Part shown: positions 27,635 to 35,866 of the stretch, one piece after another
Numbering within the stretch: the first letter of the stretch is position 1
Layout: every line of letters begins with the position of its first letter
Assembly: GCA_963781025.1 (NCBI GenBank)
Contig: CAWADU010000003.1
Coordinates: 186,001 to 250,000 of the forward strand
Length of the DNA stretch: 64,000 bases
Direction: 5' to 3'
Source of the DNA: Tardibacter sp963781025
Lineage (GTDB): Bacteria; Pseudomonadota; Alphaproteobacteria; Sphingomonadales; Sphingomonadaceae
Program-made: the position numbers and the translations under genes
The notes under the pieces: generated by a model
The model's database searches: none
The model's input: the letters and a program-made list of their open reading frames with translations, nothing else
What the model was told of the DNA's origin: nothing

Positions 27635-28650
27635 GGCTTTTCCTCCCCGGACGCCTTCTCGGCCTTTTCGCCGATTGCCTCGACGAGATGGTCAAGCAGC
27701 GCTTCAACGCCTTCGCGGGTTACGCCGGAGATGGCGAGCACGGGTGCGCCGCTGGCTTTTTCGAGCTTTTTTCGCAGCTTGGTCAAGGTCTTCGCATCGA
27801 TGGCGTCGATCTTGTTTAGCGCGACGATCTCGGACTTCTCGGCAAGGCCTGCGCCATAGGCTTCCAGCTCGTCCCGGACCACGAGATAGGTGTCGACCGG
27901 ATCTTCCAGGCTGGCGTCGACCAGATGGAGCAGCACCCGGCAGCGCTCGATATGGCCGAGGAACCGGTCGCCGATGCCGACGCCATCCGCCGCGCCTTCG
28001 ATCAGTCCGGGAATGTCGGCGATCACGAATTCGCGAGTCCTGTGGCTGACGACGCCGAGCTGCGGCTTCAGCGTAGTGAACGGGTAATCACCCACCTTCG
28101 CCTCGGCGTTGGTGACGGCATTCAGGAACGTCGACTTGCCTGCGTTGGGCTGTCCCACCAGTCCTGCGTCGGCCAGCAGCTTCAGCCGCAGCCAGACATA
28201 CATTTCCTGAAACGGCCAGCCGGTGCCATGCTGGCGCGGGGCGCGGTTGGTGGAGCTCTTGTAGCTCGCGTTGCCGCGCCCGCCGTCGCCGCCGCGCAGC
28301 ATCACGATCCGCTGGCCGGGCTTGGTGAAATCGGCGAGGACCGTTTCCTTGTCTTCGCTCAGTATCTGCGTCCCGACCGGCACCTTGATCACCAGATCAT
28401 CGCCGCCTGCGCCCGTGCGATTGGAACCCGCGCCATTATGGCCGCGTTGCGCCCTGAAATGCTGGGCATAGCGGAAGTCGATGAGGGTATTCAGTCCATC
28501 GACCGATTCGAAGATGATGTCTCCGCCCTTGCCGCCATTGCCGCCATCGGGTCCGCCATATTCGATGTATTTTTCACGGCGAAACGAAACGGCTCCGGGG
28601 CCGCCCGCGCCGGAGCGTATGAATATCTTCGCCTGATCAAGAAATTGCAT
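27619..28650 (-). CDS. obgE: Obg family GTPase (CgtA)
   Basis: Ribosome assembly and stress GTPase. The Gly-rich Obg fold is at residues 1-158 (GGDGGRGNASYKS and similar), followed by the G domain with P-loop GQPNAGKST, switch DIPGLIEGAADG and NKID. The C-terminal acidic extension is short. At 343 residues it fits the alphaproteobacterial form. It heads the run obgE-proB-proA-nadD-rsfS-rlmH-envC-ctpA. Confidence 0.96.
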   Translation of the reverse strand: MQFLDQAKIFIRSGAGGPGAVSFRREKYIEYGGPDGGNGGKGGDIIFESVDGLNTLIDFRYAQHFRAQRGHNGAGSNRTGAGGDDLVIKVPVGTQILSEDKETVLADFTKPGQRIVMLRGGDGGRGNASYKSSTNRAPRQHGTGWPFQEMYVWLRLKLLADAGLVGQPNAGKSTFLNAVTNAEAKVGDYPFTTLKPQLGVVSHRTREFVIADIPGLIEGAADGVGIGDRFLGHIERCRVLLHLVDASLEDPVDTYLVVRDELEAYGAGLAEKSEIVALNKIDAIDAKTLTKLRKKLEKASGAPVLAISGVTREGVEALLDHLVEAIGEKAEKASGEEKPWTPV

Positions 28651-28693
28651 GAGCGCTGCTGTAACGGGAGGCGGGCCTCATGACAAAGCCCGA

Positions 28694-28740
28694 TTCGCGA
28701 TTCCGGCCTATGCGGGGATGGATTCCGGAAATCCGAGGAG
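28694..28740. repeat. REP-like arm at the end of the TetR gene
   Basis: The sequence ATTCCGGCCTATGCGGGGATGGATTCCGGAAAT reads as an IPAYAGMDSG-type arm of the dispersed repeat seen at 9800-9895. The last codons of the TetR-family gene, on the minus strand, lie within it, so the regulator's C-terminus may have been shaped by the repeat. Confidence 0.45.
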
Positions 28741-29295
28741 GTTCGTCAGTTGCAGGGCAAGCTGCCGTGCCGCCGGACGTTCCAGTTCCATGGCATCTGC
28801 GATCGGCGCGCCGAGCAGCGCATCGCCCAACGCCATCAGCGTCAGCGCCAGCGAAATCTCCCGCACCCTGTCGGCGGGCAAATCCACCACCAGCTCGTCC
28901 ACGAAATCGTGAATGGCGCGCAACACCGGATCAAGCGCCTGACGATCACCCGTCAGAATCATCCATGAGGCGAGGCGTCCGGCTCCGTCCCGGTCGAACG
29001 TATCAAAGATCGTGTTTACCAGATCATCGAGCCCGATTTCACCCTGGCGCCGCCGATAGATCGCTTCGCCGACCCGCGATACGAGATGCCGGGCCATGTC
29101 CTCCATGACGGCGTTCTGCAGGCCGGCGGCCGTGCCGAAGTGATGAAGCAAATTTGCGTGGGTCTGGCCGACTCGCGTGGCCACGGCTTTCAGCGTGACG
29201 CCTGGCGGGCCAGCTTCCAGCAGCAACGCGCGCGCCGCTCCAATCGCGCGTGCGCGGCTTTCGTCCGGTGTTAAGCGTTGCCGCTTTAATGACAT
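28708..29295 (-). CDS. TetR/AcrR family transcriptional regulator
   Basis: The N-terminal helix-turn-helix domain is clear (ARAIGAARALLLEAGPPGVTLKAVATRVGQTHANLLHHFGTAAGL), followed by a helical ligand domain. ATG 29295 is chosen over a TTG at 29316. It lies between the acetyltransferase and obgE, interrupting an otherwise conserved gene order. Ligand and targets are unknown. Confidence 0.88.
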   Translation of the reverse strand: MSLKRQRLTPDESRARAIGAARALLLEAGPPGVTLKAVATRVGQTHANLLHHFGTAAGLQNAVMEDMARHLVSRVGEAIYRRRQGEIGLDDLVNTIFDTFDRDGAGRLASWMILTGDRQALDPVLRAIHDFVDELVVDLPADRVREISLALTLMALGDALLGAPIADAMELERPAARQLALQLTNLLGFPESIPA

Positions 29296-29394
29296 GCCGA
29301 TTCGATTCCCTGACAAGCACGAATGCCGGGTGACTTAGGCGAAGCGGCGGGCGACTGCAATTTCAGGGATAGGCGTCGCCGGTTACGATTAGAA

Positions 29395-29895
29395 TCAGGC
29401 AGCCATGCGCGCGAATGCCGCCCAGTCGGCCGACCGCAAGACCGCGGCGGGGGAATCCGCGGTCGGCAGATGAAATCCCAGCCGCGCGAGCAGTCGTCCG
29501 CCAGCGCCCGATTGCAATGCGGGCGTCCAGATATTTTTGAGACGCAGTCCGTCGAACGCGAGCGACAGGATCGCCCGTCCCGCCTCTTGCGCGAACCCCC
29601 GGCGGCGCTCGCCGCGCGCGAGCCAGAGGCCGAATTCGCTGCGGGCGAAGGGGCGCCCCACGCCTGTGGCGCCGATCAATTGCGGCGTGTCTTCGGTACG
29701 CCGGAAAATCAGCAGCCGAACGTCGCGCGGATCATGCGGCGCAGAGAGGAAGAGTTCGGGGTCCGCCATGGCTTCAAGCCAGGGCGATCCTGTCAGTTCC
29801 CGCTGAACGCCGGACTCGGCAACGATCCGGGCAAAGGCCGTCGCGTCTTCGCGCCATGCGGGCCGCAGAAACAGCCGGGAGGTTCTGACAAACAT
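29395..29895 (-). CDS. GNAT family N-acetyltransferase
   Basis: A RimJ/RimL-like acetyltransferase of 166 residues, beginning RTSRLFLRPAWREDA, with the acetyl-CoA binding loop ARGERRRGFAQEAGRA. ATG 29895 was chosen because AGGAG stands nine bases upstream. In many alphaproteobacteria a GNAT gene sits between rpmA and obgE, as here. The substrate is unknown; protein N-terminal or ribosomal-protein acetylation are possibilities. Confidence 0.85.
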   Translation of the reverse strand: MFVRTSRLFLRPAWREDATAFARIVAESGVQRELTGSPWLEAMADPELFLSAPHDPRDVRLLIFRRTEDTPQLIGATGVGRPFARSEFGLWLARGERRRGFAQEAGRAILSLAFDGLRLKNIWTPALQSGAGGRLLARLGFHLPTADSPAAVLRSADWAAFARMAA

Positions 29896-30004
29896 GGGCT
29901 TCATCTCCTGTACGCACACACACGATCTTCAGATCGTCTTTACTGGGCTTGCTATCACCAGCTTGTGACAGCCCGCTTACGGTTGTGTGAGGGAGATGAA
30001 AAAA

Positions 30005-30049
30005 GGGAGGCGGGCAACCCGTCTCCCTCATGTTCCACCTTGGTGGAAC
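30005..30049 (-). terminator. tandem hairpins ending the rplU-rpmA operon
   Basis: Reading the minus strand after rpmA, an 18-base palindrome (GTTCCACC/GGTGGAAC, 30032-30049) comes first. It is followed by a GC hairpin (GGGAgaCGGG/CCCGccTCCC, 30005-30028) and six T residues (complement of 29999-30004). The second hairpin is a classic rho-independent terminator; the first may stabilise the transcript or bind protein. Confidence 0.8.
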
Positions 30050-30091
30050 CTCGGGCCGCCCCCTGGACGACCCGAAAACTGGATCATCCGA

Positions 30092-30361
30092 CTATTCGGC
30101 TGCTTCCGCCGCCATATCGATGCTCACATATTTACGGCCGAGCTTGCCATCGTGGAACGCCACGCGACCGTCGGTCAGGGCAAACAGGGTGTGATCCTTC
30201 CCGATGCCTACATTACGGCCCGGATAGATCTTGGTTCCGCGCTGGCGGACCAGAATGTTGCCGGCGATCACTTCCTGACCGCCATAACGCTTCACACCGA
30301 GACGACGACCGGCGGAATCACGACCGTTGCGCGACGAGCCGCCTGCTTTCTTATGTGCCAT
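30092..30361 (-). CDS. rpmA: 50S ribosomal protein L27
   Basis: 89 residues beginning MAHKKAGGSSRNGRDS, the flexible N-terminal tail that reaches the peptidyl transferase centre, followed by RLGVKRYGGQEVIAGNILVRQRG. No cleaved leader of the Firmicutes type. It lies 25 bases after rplU and is followed by a strong terminator. Confidence 0.98.
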   Translation of the reverse strand: MAHKKAGGSSRNGRDSAGRRLGVKRYGGQEVIAGNILVRQRGTKIYPGRNVGIGKDHTLFALTDGRVAFHDGKLGRKYVSIDMAAEAAE

Positions 30362-30386
30362 GGTTGGTTACTCCTCGTCTCGACGC

Positions 30387-30755
30387 TCAGGCTGCGGCGG
30401 TGTCGCCAGCGGCTTCGGCTTCAGCTTTCTTGGCCGGTGCCTTCTTCGCCTTCTTTTCACCGCCGATGGCAACGATCTTCAGGATCGTGTGCTGCTGGCG
30501 ATGGCCGTTCCGGCGGCGATAGTTGTGGCGGCGGCGCTTTTTGAAGACGATGACCTTGTCCGCCTTCGCCTGTGCGATGATTTCCGCGGAAACGGTCAAA
30601 CCATCCGTCGGCTTCAGCTCGCTGCCTTCACCGGCAAGCAGCACGTCCGTCAGCGACACGCTTTCACCGGCCTCGCCGGCCAGCTTCTCTACTACGATCT
30701 TGTCTCCGGCGGCTACGCGGTACTGCTTGCCGCCTGTGCGCACCACTGCGAACAT
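30387..30755 (-). CDS. rplU: 50S ribosomal protein L21
   Basis: Begins MFAVVRTGGKQYRVAAGDKI, with the rRNA-binding segment KRRRHNYRRRNGHRQ. The C-terminus carries an Ala/Lys-rich extension (KKAKKAPAKKAEAEAAG), common in alphaproteobacteria, giving 122 residues. ATG 30755 is the conserved start. First gene of the rplU-rpmA operon. Confidence 0.98.
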   Translation of the reverse strand: MFAVVRTGGKQYRVAAGDKIVVEKLAGEAGESVSLTDVLLAGEGSELKPTDGLTVSAEIIAQAKADKVIVFKKRRRHNYRRRNGHRQQHTILKIVAIGGEKKAKKAPAKKAEAEAAGDTAAA

Positions 30756-30840
30756 GGCTATGTTTACCCTATGAATTCCGTGTACCGAGCGAGGCATAGA
30801 ATGGCCTACGGGACAGACACCCCCCGCACGGGAAGCAGGG

Positions 30841-30869
30841 CTGCTATGCCAACGGCGCGAGTTTGTCAA
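30841..30869 (-). promoter_or_regulatory. putative housekeeping promoter of rplU-rpmA
   Basis: On the minus strand, TTGACA (complement of 30864-30869) and TAGCAG (complement of 30841-30846) are separated by exactly 17 bases. This would give a leader of about 80 bases before rplU. Confidence 0.55.
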
Positions 30870-30949
30870 CCAAAACCGGCATGGCTTGCCGGGACGTTTG
30901 GTGGTCTTCGGCCTTTGCTGAAACAGCGGCTTGAGGCAATGGTTGGCGG

Positions 30950-31906
30950 GTGAGCAGTGAAACCGATCTTGTCGCCCGTCTTCAGGCCCTGGCCACGCAT
31001 CCGGCTGCGCGCGGGTTGAAGGACGATGTCGCCGTTCTTGCGCCGCCGATCGGGCGCGATCTCGTCCTTACCCATGATGTGCTGGTCGAAGGAGTCCATT
31101 ATCTGCCCGGCGATCCGGCGGGCGATGTCGCGTGGAAGCTGCTGGCGGTCAATCTGTCGGACCTGGCAGGCAAGGGGGCGGAGCCGCTGGGTGCGTTGAT
31201 GGGATTCACCCTGACCGGCGACGACGCGTGGGATCGCGCCTTTGTGGAGGGGCTGGGCAGGGCGCTCGCCCATTTTGATGTGCCGCTGCTGGGTGGCGAC
31301 ACGGTCGCGGCGGTCGGGCCGCGCGTGCTCGGGCTGACGGCGGTGGGGCAGGTCGCGGCGGGTGCCGCGCCGTCCCGCACCGGCGCACGGGCCGGGGACG
31401 AGCTGTGGGTCAGCGGCACGATCGGCGATGCAGGGCTCGGCCTGCGTATGGCGCTTGGAGAGATGGAGGGAGAGCGCAGTCTCCTGAAGCGCTACAGGCT
31501 GCCGATGCCGCGCCTTGATCTGGGCAGGGCGGTCGCGCCTTTCGTCCATGCAATGATGGATGTGTCGGACGGTCTTTTGATCGACGCGGCACGGATGGCG
31601 GCGGCCAGCGGCGTTGCGGTCGAGATCGCTCTCGACGCCATCCCCCTGTCGGCCGCTTACGCTTCGACGGCTGGCGAAAAAACATCGGCGCGGATCGCGG
31701 CGGCAACGGCCGGCGACGATTATGAACTGCTGTTCGCCGCCCGTCCGGAATGCTGCGACGCAATTTTGCGCGCGGGAAAGAAGGCAAAAATGGCGATCAC
31801 AAGGGTGGGAAGAATGACCTCGGGAGAGGGTTTAACCATCTGTGACGAAGGACAAACATTGCCGCTTCCAGAAAATCTCGGATGGGAGCACCAAGTTCGA
31901 AGCTGA
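30950..31906 (+). CDS. thiL: thiamine-monophosphate kinase
   Basis: Makes thiamine diphosphate from thiamine monophosphate. Metal and nucleotide sites are visible: LKDDVAVL, THDVLVEGVHY, NLSDLAGKGAEP, GGDTVAA, and MDVSDGLLID. Starts with GTG at 30950 (GTGAGCAGTGAAACC). 318 residues. Divergent from rplU, with hppA next on the same strand. The 154-base gap before hppA contains a possible weak promoter (TTGAAA at 31958 with AATGTT 17 bases on) but no gene. Confidence 0.95.
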   Translation: MSSETDLVARLQALATHPAARGLKDDVAVLAPPIGRDLVLTHDVLVEGVHYLPGDPAGDVAWKLLAVNLSDLAGKGAEPLGALMGFTLTGDDAWDRAFVEGLGRALAHFDVPLLGGDTVAAVGPRVLGLTAVGQVAAGAAPSRTGARAGDELWVSGTIGDAGLGLRMALGEMEGERSLLKRYRLPMPRLDLGRAVAPFVHAMMDVSDGLLIDAARMAAASGVAVEIALDAIPLSAAYASTAGEKTSARIAAATAGDDYELLFAARPECCDAILRAGKKAKMAITRVGRMTSGEGLTICDEGQTLPLPENLGWEHQVRS

Positions 31907-32060
31907 AATGCTGCACTGCGAATAAAATTTGGATCGCGGGTCAAAATCACGCCTGACTTGAAAGCTTTACAATAACTTGCAATGTTCCTGCCCGAACTAC
32001 AGTCACGGGCGCCTGTGGATTTAAAGGTGCGCCAGCCCAGCGCAGGGGGGAAGAAATTTC

Positions 32061-34160
32061 ATGAACATTGTGCTTGTCGCGATTTTATGTGGTTTGCTTG
32101 CTGTACTTTACGGCATCGTCACCAGCAGATCCATTCTGGCCGCCTCGCCGGGCAACGAGAAGATGCAGCAGATCGCCGGCGCGATTCAGGAAGGCGCCAA
32201 GGCATATCTGGGCCGGCAATACCGGACGATCGGCTTTGTCGGCATCGTCGTCGCGGCCGTGGTGGCGATTTTCCTTGGACCCGTTTCCGCGACCGGCTTT
32301 GTTCTTGGTGCGGTTCTGTCCGGCGTTACCGGCTTCATCGGGATGAACATTTCGGTGCGCGCCAATGTCCGCACGGCCGAAGCGGCCCGCAACAGCCTGC
32401 AGGGCGGATTGACGCTTGCATTTCGGTCAGGCGCGGTCACGGGCATGCTCGTGGCGGGCCTCGGCCTTCTCGCGATCTCGATCTTCTTCTGGTATCTGAC
32501 CGGCCCGGCCGGCCACGCGCCTGCCGACCGCATCGTCATCAATTCGCTTGTCGCTCTCGCATTCGGCGCGTCGCTGATCTCCATCTTCGCGCGACTGGGC
32601 GGCGGTATCTTCACCAAGGCGGCCGACGTCGGCGCCGATCTTGTGGGCAAGGTCGAGGCAGGCATTCCCGAGGATGACCCCCGCAATCCAGCCGTCATCG
32701 CCGACAATGTCGGTGACAATGTAGGCGATTGCGCGGGCATGGCGGCTGATCTTTTCGAAACCTATGTCGTCACGCTCGGCGTGACCATGGTGTCGATCGC
32801 GCTCCTCATCCCCGGCACGCCGGCACAGCTTGCCGCGCTGATGTCGTTGCCGCTGATCATCGGCGGCGTCTGCATCATCACGTCGATCATCGGCACCTAT
32901 TTCGTAAAGCTGGGGTCCAGCCAGTCGATTATGGGCGCGCTGTACAAGGGCTTCTGGACCACCGCGATTTTGTCGATTTTCGCGATCTACGGCGCGATGA
33001 CCTATACGCTAGGCGATCTTAACGCGCCGATTGCCGACGGGCGTTATTCCGGCATGGATCTTTTCTACTGCACGCTGGTCGGCCTTGCCGTGACCGGACT
33101 TCTGGTGTGGATCACCGAATATTACACGGGCACCAATTTCCGCCCGGTCCGCTCGATCGCCAAGGCCTCGGAGACGGGCCATGGCACCAACGTCATCCAG
33201 GGCCTGGCCGTCAGCCTTGAATCAACCGCACTGCCGACGTTCGTCATCGTCGTTGCCGTGATCACCGCCTTCCAGATCGCAGGCGTGATCGGCATCGCCT
33301 TTGCCGCAACCGCGATGCTCGCGCTGGCCGGGATGGTGGTCGCGCTCGACGCCTATGGCCCGGTGACGGACAATGCAGGCGGCATCGCCGAAATGGCCGG
33401 GCTGGACGACAGCGTCCGGGGCCGCACCGATGCGCTGGACGCTGTCGGCAACACAACCAAGGCGGTCACCAAGGGCTATGCGATAGGCTCGGCCGGTCTG
33501 GCCGCACTGGTGCTGTTCGGCGCCTATACGACCGACCTGAAGCTGTTCTTCCCCAATGTCGCGGTCGATTTCACGCTGTCCAACCCCTATGTCATCGTCG
33601 GACTGCTGGCGGGCGCGCTGCTGCCCTATCTGTTCGGCGCGATGGGGATGACGGCCGTCGGCCGCGCGGCGGGATCGGTCGTTGAGGAAGTGCGCGCCCA
33701 GTTCCGCGACAATCCCGGCATCATGGCGGGCACGTCGCGTCCCAATTATGCGCGTACCGTGGACCTTGTCACCAAGGCGGCGATCGGGGAAATGATCATC
33801 CCAAGCCTGCTGCCCGTCCTGACGCCAATCCTCGTCTATTATGTCATCACGCTGGTGGCGGGTCAGGCCAATGGCTTTGCGGCTCTTGGCGCGCTGCTGC
33901 TCGGCGTTATCGTCTCCGGCCTGTTTGTTGCCATCTCGATGACATCGGGCGGTGGGGCCTGGGACAATGCCAAGAAATACATCGAGGACGGCAATCACGG
34001 CGGCAAGGGGTCGGAAGCGCACAAGGCTGCCGTCACCGGCGACACGGTCGGCGATCCGTACAAGGACACCGCCGGGCCCGCGGTCAACCCGATGATCAAG
34101 ATCACGAATATCGTCGCCCTTCTGCTGCTGGCGGCGCTTGCCGGCCATGCGGCTGGGTAG
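32061..34160 (+). CDS. hppA: membrane H+-translocating pyrophosphatase, K+-independent type
   Basis: Pumps protons with the energy of pyrophosphate. The 699 residues form about 16 membrane helices. The substrate site is intact (DVGADLVGKVEAGIPEDDPR and DNVGDNVGDCAG), and the late motif GDTVGDPYKDTAGPA is present. Lys at about residue 467 in GNTTKAVTKGYAIGSA is the marker of K+-independent proton pumps, where K+-dependent forms have Ala. A GGGGGGAAGAA ribosome site precedes the ATG. A terminator follows. Confidence 0.97.
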   Translation: MNIVLVAILCGLLAVLYGIVTSRSILAASPGNEKMQQIAGAIQEGAKAYLGRQYRTIGFVGIVVAAVVAIFLGPVSATGFVLGAVLSGVTGFIGMNISVRANVRTAEAARNSLQGGLTLAFRSGAVTGMLVAGLGLLAISIFFWYLTGPAGHAPADRIVINSLVALAFGASLISIFARLGGGIFTKAADVGADLVGKVEAGIPEDDPRNPAVIADNVGDNVGDCAGMAADLFETYVVTLGVTMVSIALLIPGTPAQLAALMSLPLIIGGVCIITSIIGTYFVKLGSSQSIMGALYKGFWTTAILSIFAIYGAMTYTLGDLNAPIADGRYSGMDLFYCTLVGLAVTGLLVWITEYYTGTNFRPVRSIAKASETGHGTNVIQGLAVSLESTALPTFVIVVAVITAFQIAGVIGIAFAATAMLALAGMVVALDAYGPVTDNAGGIAEMAGLDDSVRGRTDALDAVGNTTKAVTKGYAIGSAGLAALVLFGAYTTDLKLFFPNVAVDFTLSNPYVIVGLLAGALLPYLFGAMGMTAVGRAAGSVVEEVRAQFRDNPGIMAGTSRPNYARTVDLVTKAAIGEMIIPSLLPVLTPILVYYVITLVAGQANGFAALGALLLGVIVSGLFVAISMTSGGGAWDNAKKYIEDGNHGGKGSEAHKAAVTGDTVGDPYKDTAGPAVNPMIKITNIVALLLLAALAGHAAG

Positions 34161-34264
34161 ATACGACAGGAGGAATTTGGGGTGGGCCGTGCCTGGCGTG
34201 GTTCGCCCCTAACCGCTCCGTCAGAAGAGCGGACGATGAGGGAGGACGCCTTTTCAACGAGATG

Positions 34265-34299
34265 CCCCGTCAGGAGAAATCCTGGCGGGGTCTTTGTTT
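34265..34299 (+). terminator. rho-independent terminator after hppA
   Basis: Arms CCCCGTCAGG (34265-34274) and CCTGGCGGGG (34281-34290) enclose the loop AGAAAT and are followed by TCTTTGTTT. It lies about 100 bases past the hppA stop and just before the converging mannose-1-phosphate guanylyltransferase gene. Confidence 0.8.
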
Positions 34300-34310
34300 G
34301 ATACGGCCTT

Positions 34311-35681
34311 TCAAGGCTTGGCGCTGCCCCGGTCGATCTGGGCGAGCAGGTGGAGCGATTCCACGCCCGTGTTCGATATGGTGACATCGTTGGCATCGAC
34401 CGGGCCGAAACCGTCTTTGGGCCGATAGATCGTGCCATCAACGCTCGCCGAGCCAGCCAGCACGAAAAAGGTGGCGGTACCGCTCATGAAATGCGACAGC
34501 GTGGCTCCCGGATCGACGATCGCTTCGTGGATTTCCATGTCGGCGGCCCGGGTCAGCAGGCGCGAGCGGCCCCAAGGCGCGTCGGTCCTGACGCTTTGTT
34601 CAAGCGCGCGGTGCCGAGTCTGTTTCAGCGCCGATACCAGGTGGCGTACATCCTGGCTGCGCCCGCGCGGCGCCACCATGACCGCATCGTCGGTTGCCAC
34701 CACGATCACATCCTTGAGACCGATGGCCGCGACCAGGGGCCCGCTGGTCCGGATCAGGCAGTTCTCGGTGTCGATGGCGACGACGTTTTCGTCCTGTCGC
34801 TCATCCGACCCTGCGGCCAGAGAAAAATCGTGAAGCGCGTCCCAGCTACCGATGTCGGACCAACCCATTTCCACCGGAACCACGGCGACACGATCCCAAT
34901 GTTCCATCACCGCATAGTCGATGGATTCTGACGGGCTGGCCGCGAACGCGACCGGATCGGGTTTGATGACAGGGCCTTCCCGCCGTGCGCCCGCGATCGA
35001 CGATATGGCCGAATCCCTGATCGCGTGCGCGCGATGGCCGAGGGCCGTCAGGATCGCATCCGCGCGGAAAAGGAAGATGCCGCTGTTCCATACGAACCTG
35101 CCGCTTTCGAGATATTCTTCGGCAGTGGCATGATCGGGCTTTTCGACAAAACGAACGCCGCGCCGAACGCCGGGACATAGCGGTTCGCCCATCTCGACAT
35201 AGCCATAGCCGGTTTCCGGTGCGGTCGGCGTAATGCCGAATGTGACGAGCCAGCCTTCCGCAGCGATGGCAAGGGCATCGCCGATCGCCCCGTGAAAGGC
35301 GTCCACATCGGCTATCACATGGTCTGACGGCATCACCAGGAGTATGGTGCCGGGATCGGTTTCCGCTGCAAGGGCTGCCGCCAGGGCGATGGCGGGAGCG
35401 GTGTTCCTGGCCGCTGGTTCCAGTATCAGCGCCTCTGCTGGCACGCCGCACGCGTTCAACTGCGACGATATCGCGGTCGCGTGCGCTGCGCTCGCAACCA
35501 CATATGGGGGCAGGAACCGCGATCCTTGTACCCGCCGGGCGGTGGCTTGCAGCAGGGTATCGGGCGGCATCAGTGAAAGCATCTGCTTTGGGCAGTCGGA
35601 TCGAGACATGGGCCACAGCCGCGTTCCGGATCCACCCGACAGGATGACGGGCCGGACCCCGGCGGATATGGCGGGGATCAT
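34311..35681 (-). CDS. mannose-1-phosphate guanylyltransferase (ManC/AlgA type)
   Basis: Makes GDP-mannose for surface polysaccharide. The nucleotidyltransferase domain is intact: LSGGSGTRLWPMSRSDCPKQ near residue 15, MPSDHVIAD, FVEKPD, WNSGIFLF. The C-terminal cupin that normally gives phosphomannose isomerase activity is present but altered: the usual QxHHHRAEHW metal site is replaced by LSHFMSGTATFFVL, so isomerase activity is doubtful. At 456 residues it is slightly shorter than the typical bifunctional enzyme. It lies next to prsK-prsR, which control exopolysaccharide-type genes. Confidence 0.9.
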   Translation of the reverse strand: MIPAISAGVRPVILSGGSGTRLWPMSRSDCPKQMLSLMPPDTLLQATARRVQGSRFLPPYVVASAAHATAISSQLNACGVPAEALILEPAARNTAPAIALAAALAAETDPGTILLVMPSDHVIADVDAFHGAIGDALAIAAEGWLVTFGITPTAPETGYGYVEMGEPLCPGVRRGVRFVEKPDHATAEEYLESGRFVWNSGIFLFRADAILTALGHRAHAIRDSAISSIAGARREGPVIKPDPVAFAASPSESIDYAVMEHWDRVAVVPVEMGWSDIGSWDALHDFSLAAGSDERQDENVVAIDTENCLIRTSGPLVAAIGLKDVIVVATDDAVMVAPRGRSQDVRHLVSALKQTRHRALEQSVRTDAPWGRSRLLTRAADMEIHEAIVDPGATLSHFMSGTATFFVLAGSASVDGTIYRPKDGFGPVDANDVTISNTGVESLHLLAQIDRGSAKP

Positions 35682-35866
35682 CGACTATATGCTTTCATGA
35701 CCGCGTCAGTTTTAACGGCTCGGACGCAGAGTCAAGAGCTAGCTTATTTTTCGGATGCTCATGGATGGACGGATATCAATTTCCGTACGATGATTCCGAT
35801 CCTTTTCCTGCTATCGACTGATACGGTCGGATAGCGATAAATTGCGGGCAGGAGACGGGAACGCGG

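Noticed and set aside
35682..35866. Looked for a sigma-54 promoter upstream of prsK; an imperfect CTATC/GATAG inverted repeat lies near 35811-35834
   Set aside because: No TGGCAC-N5-TTGC-like match, and the inverted repeat is too imperfect to call.
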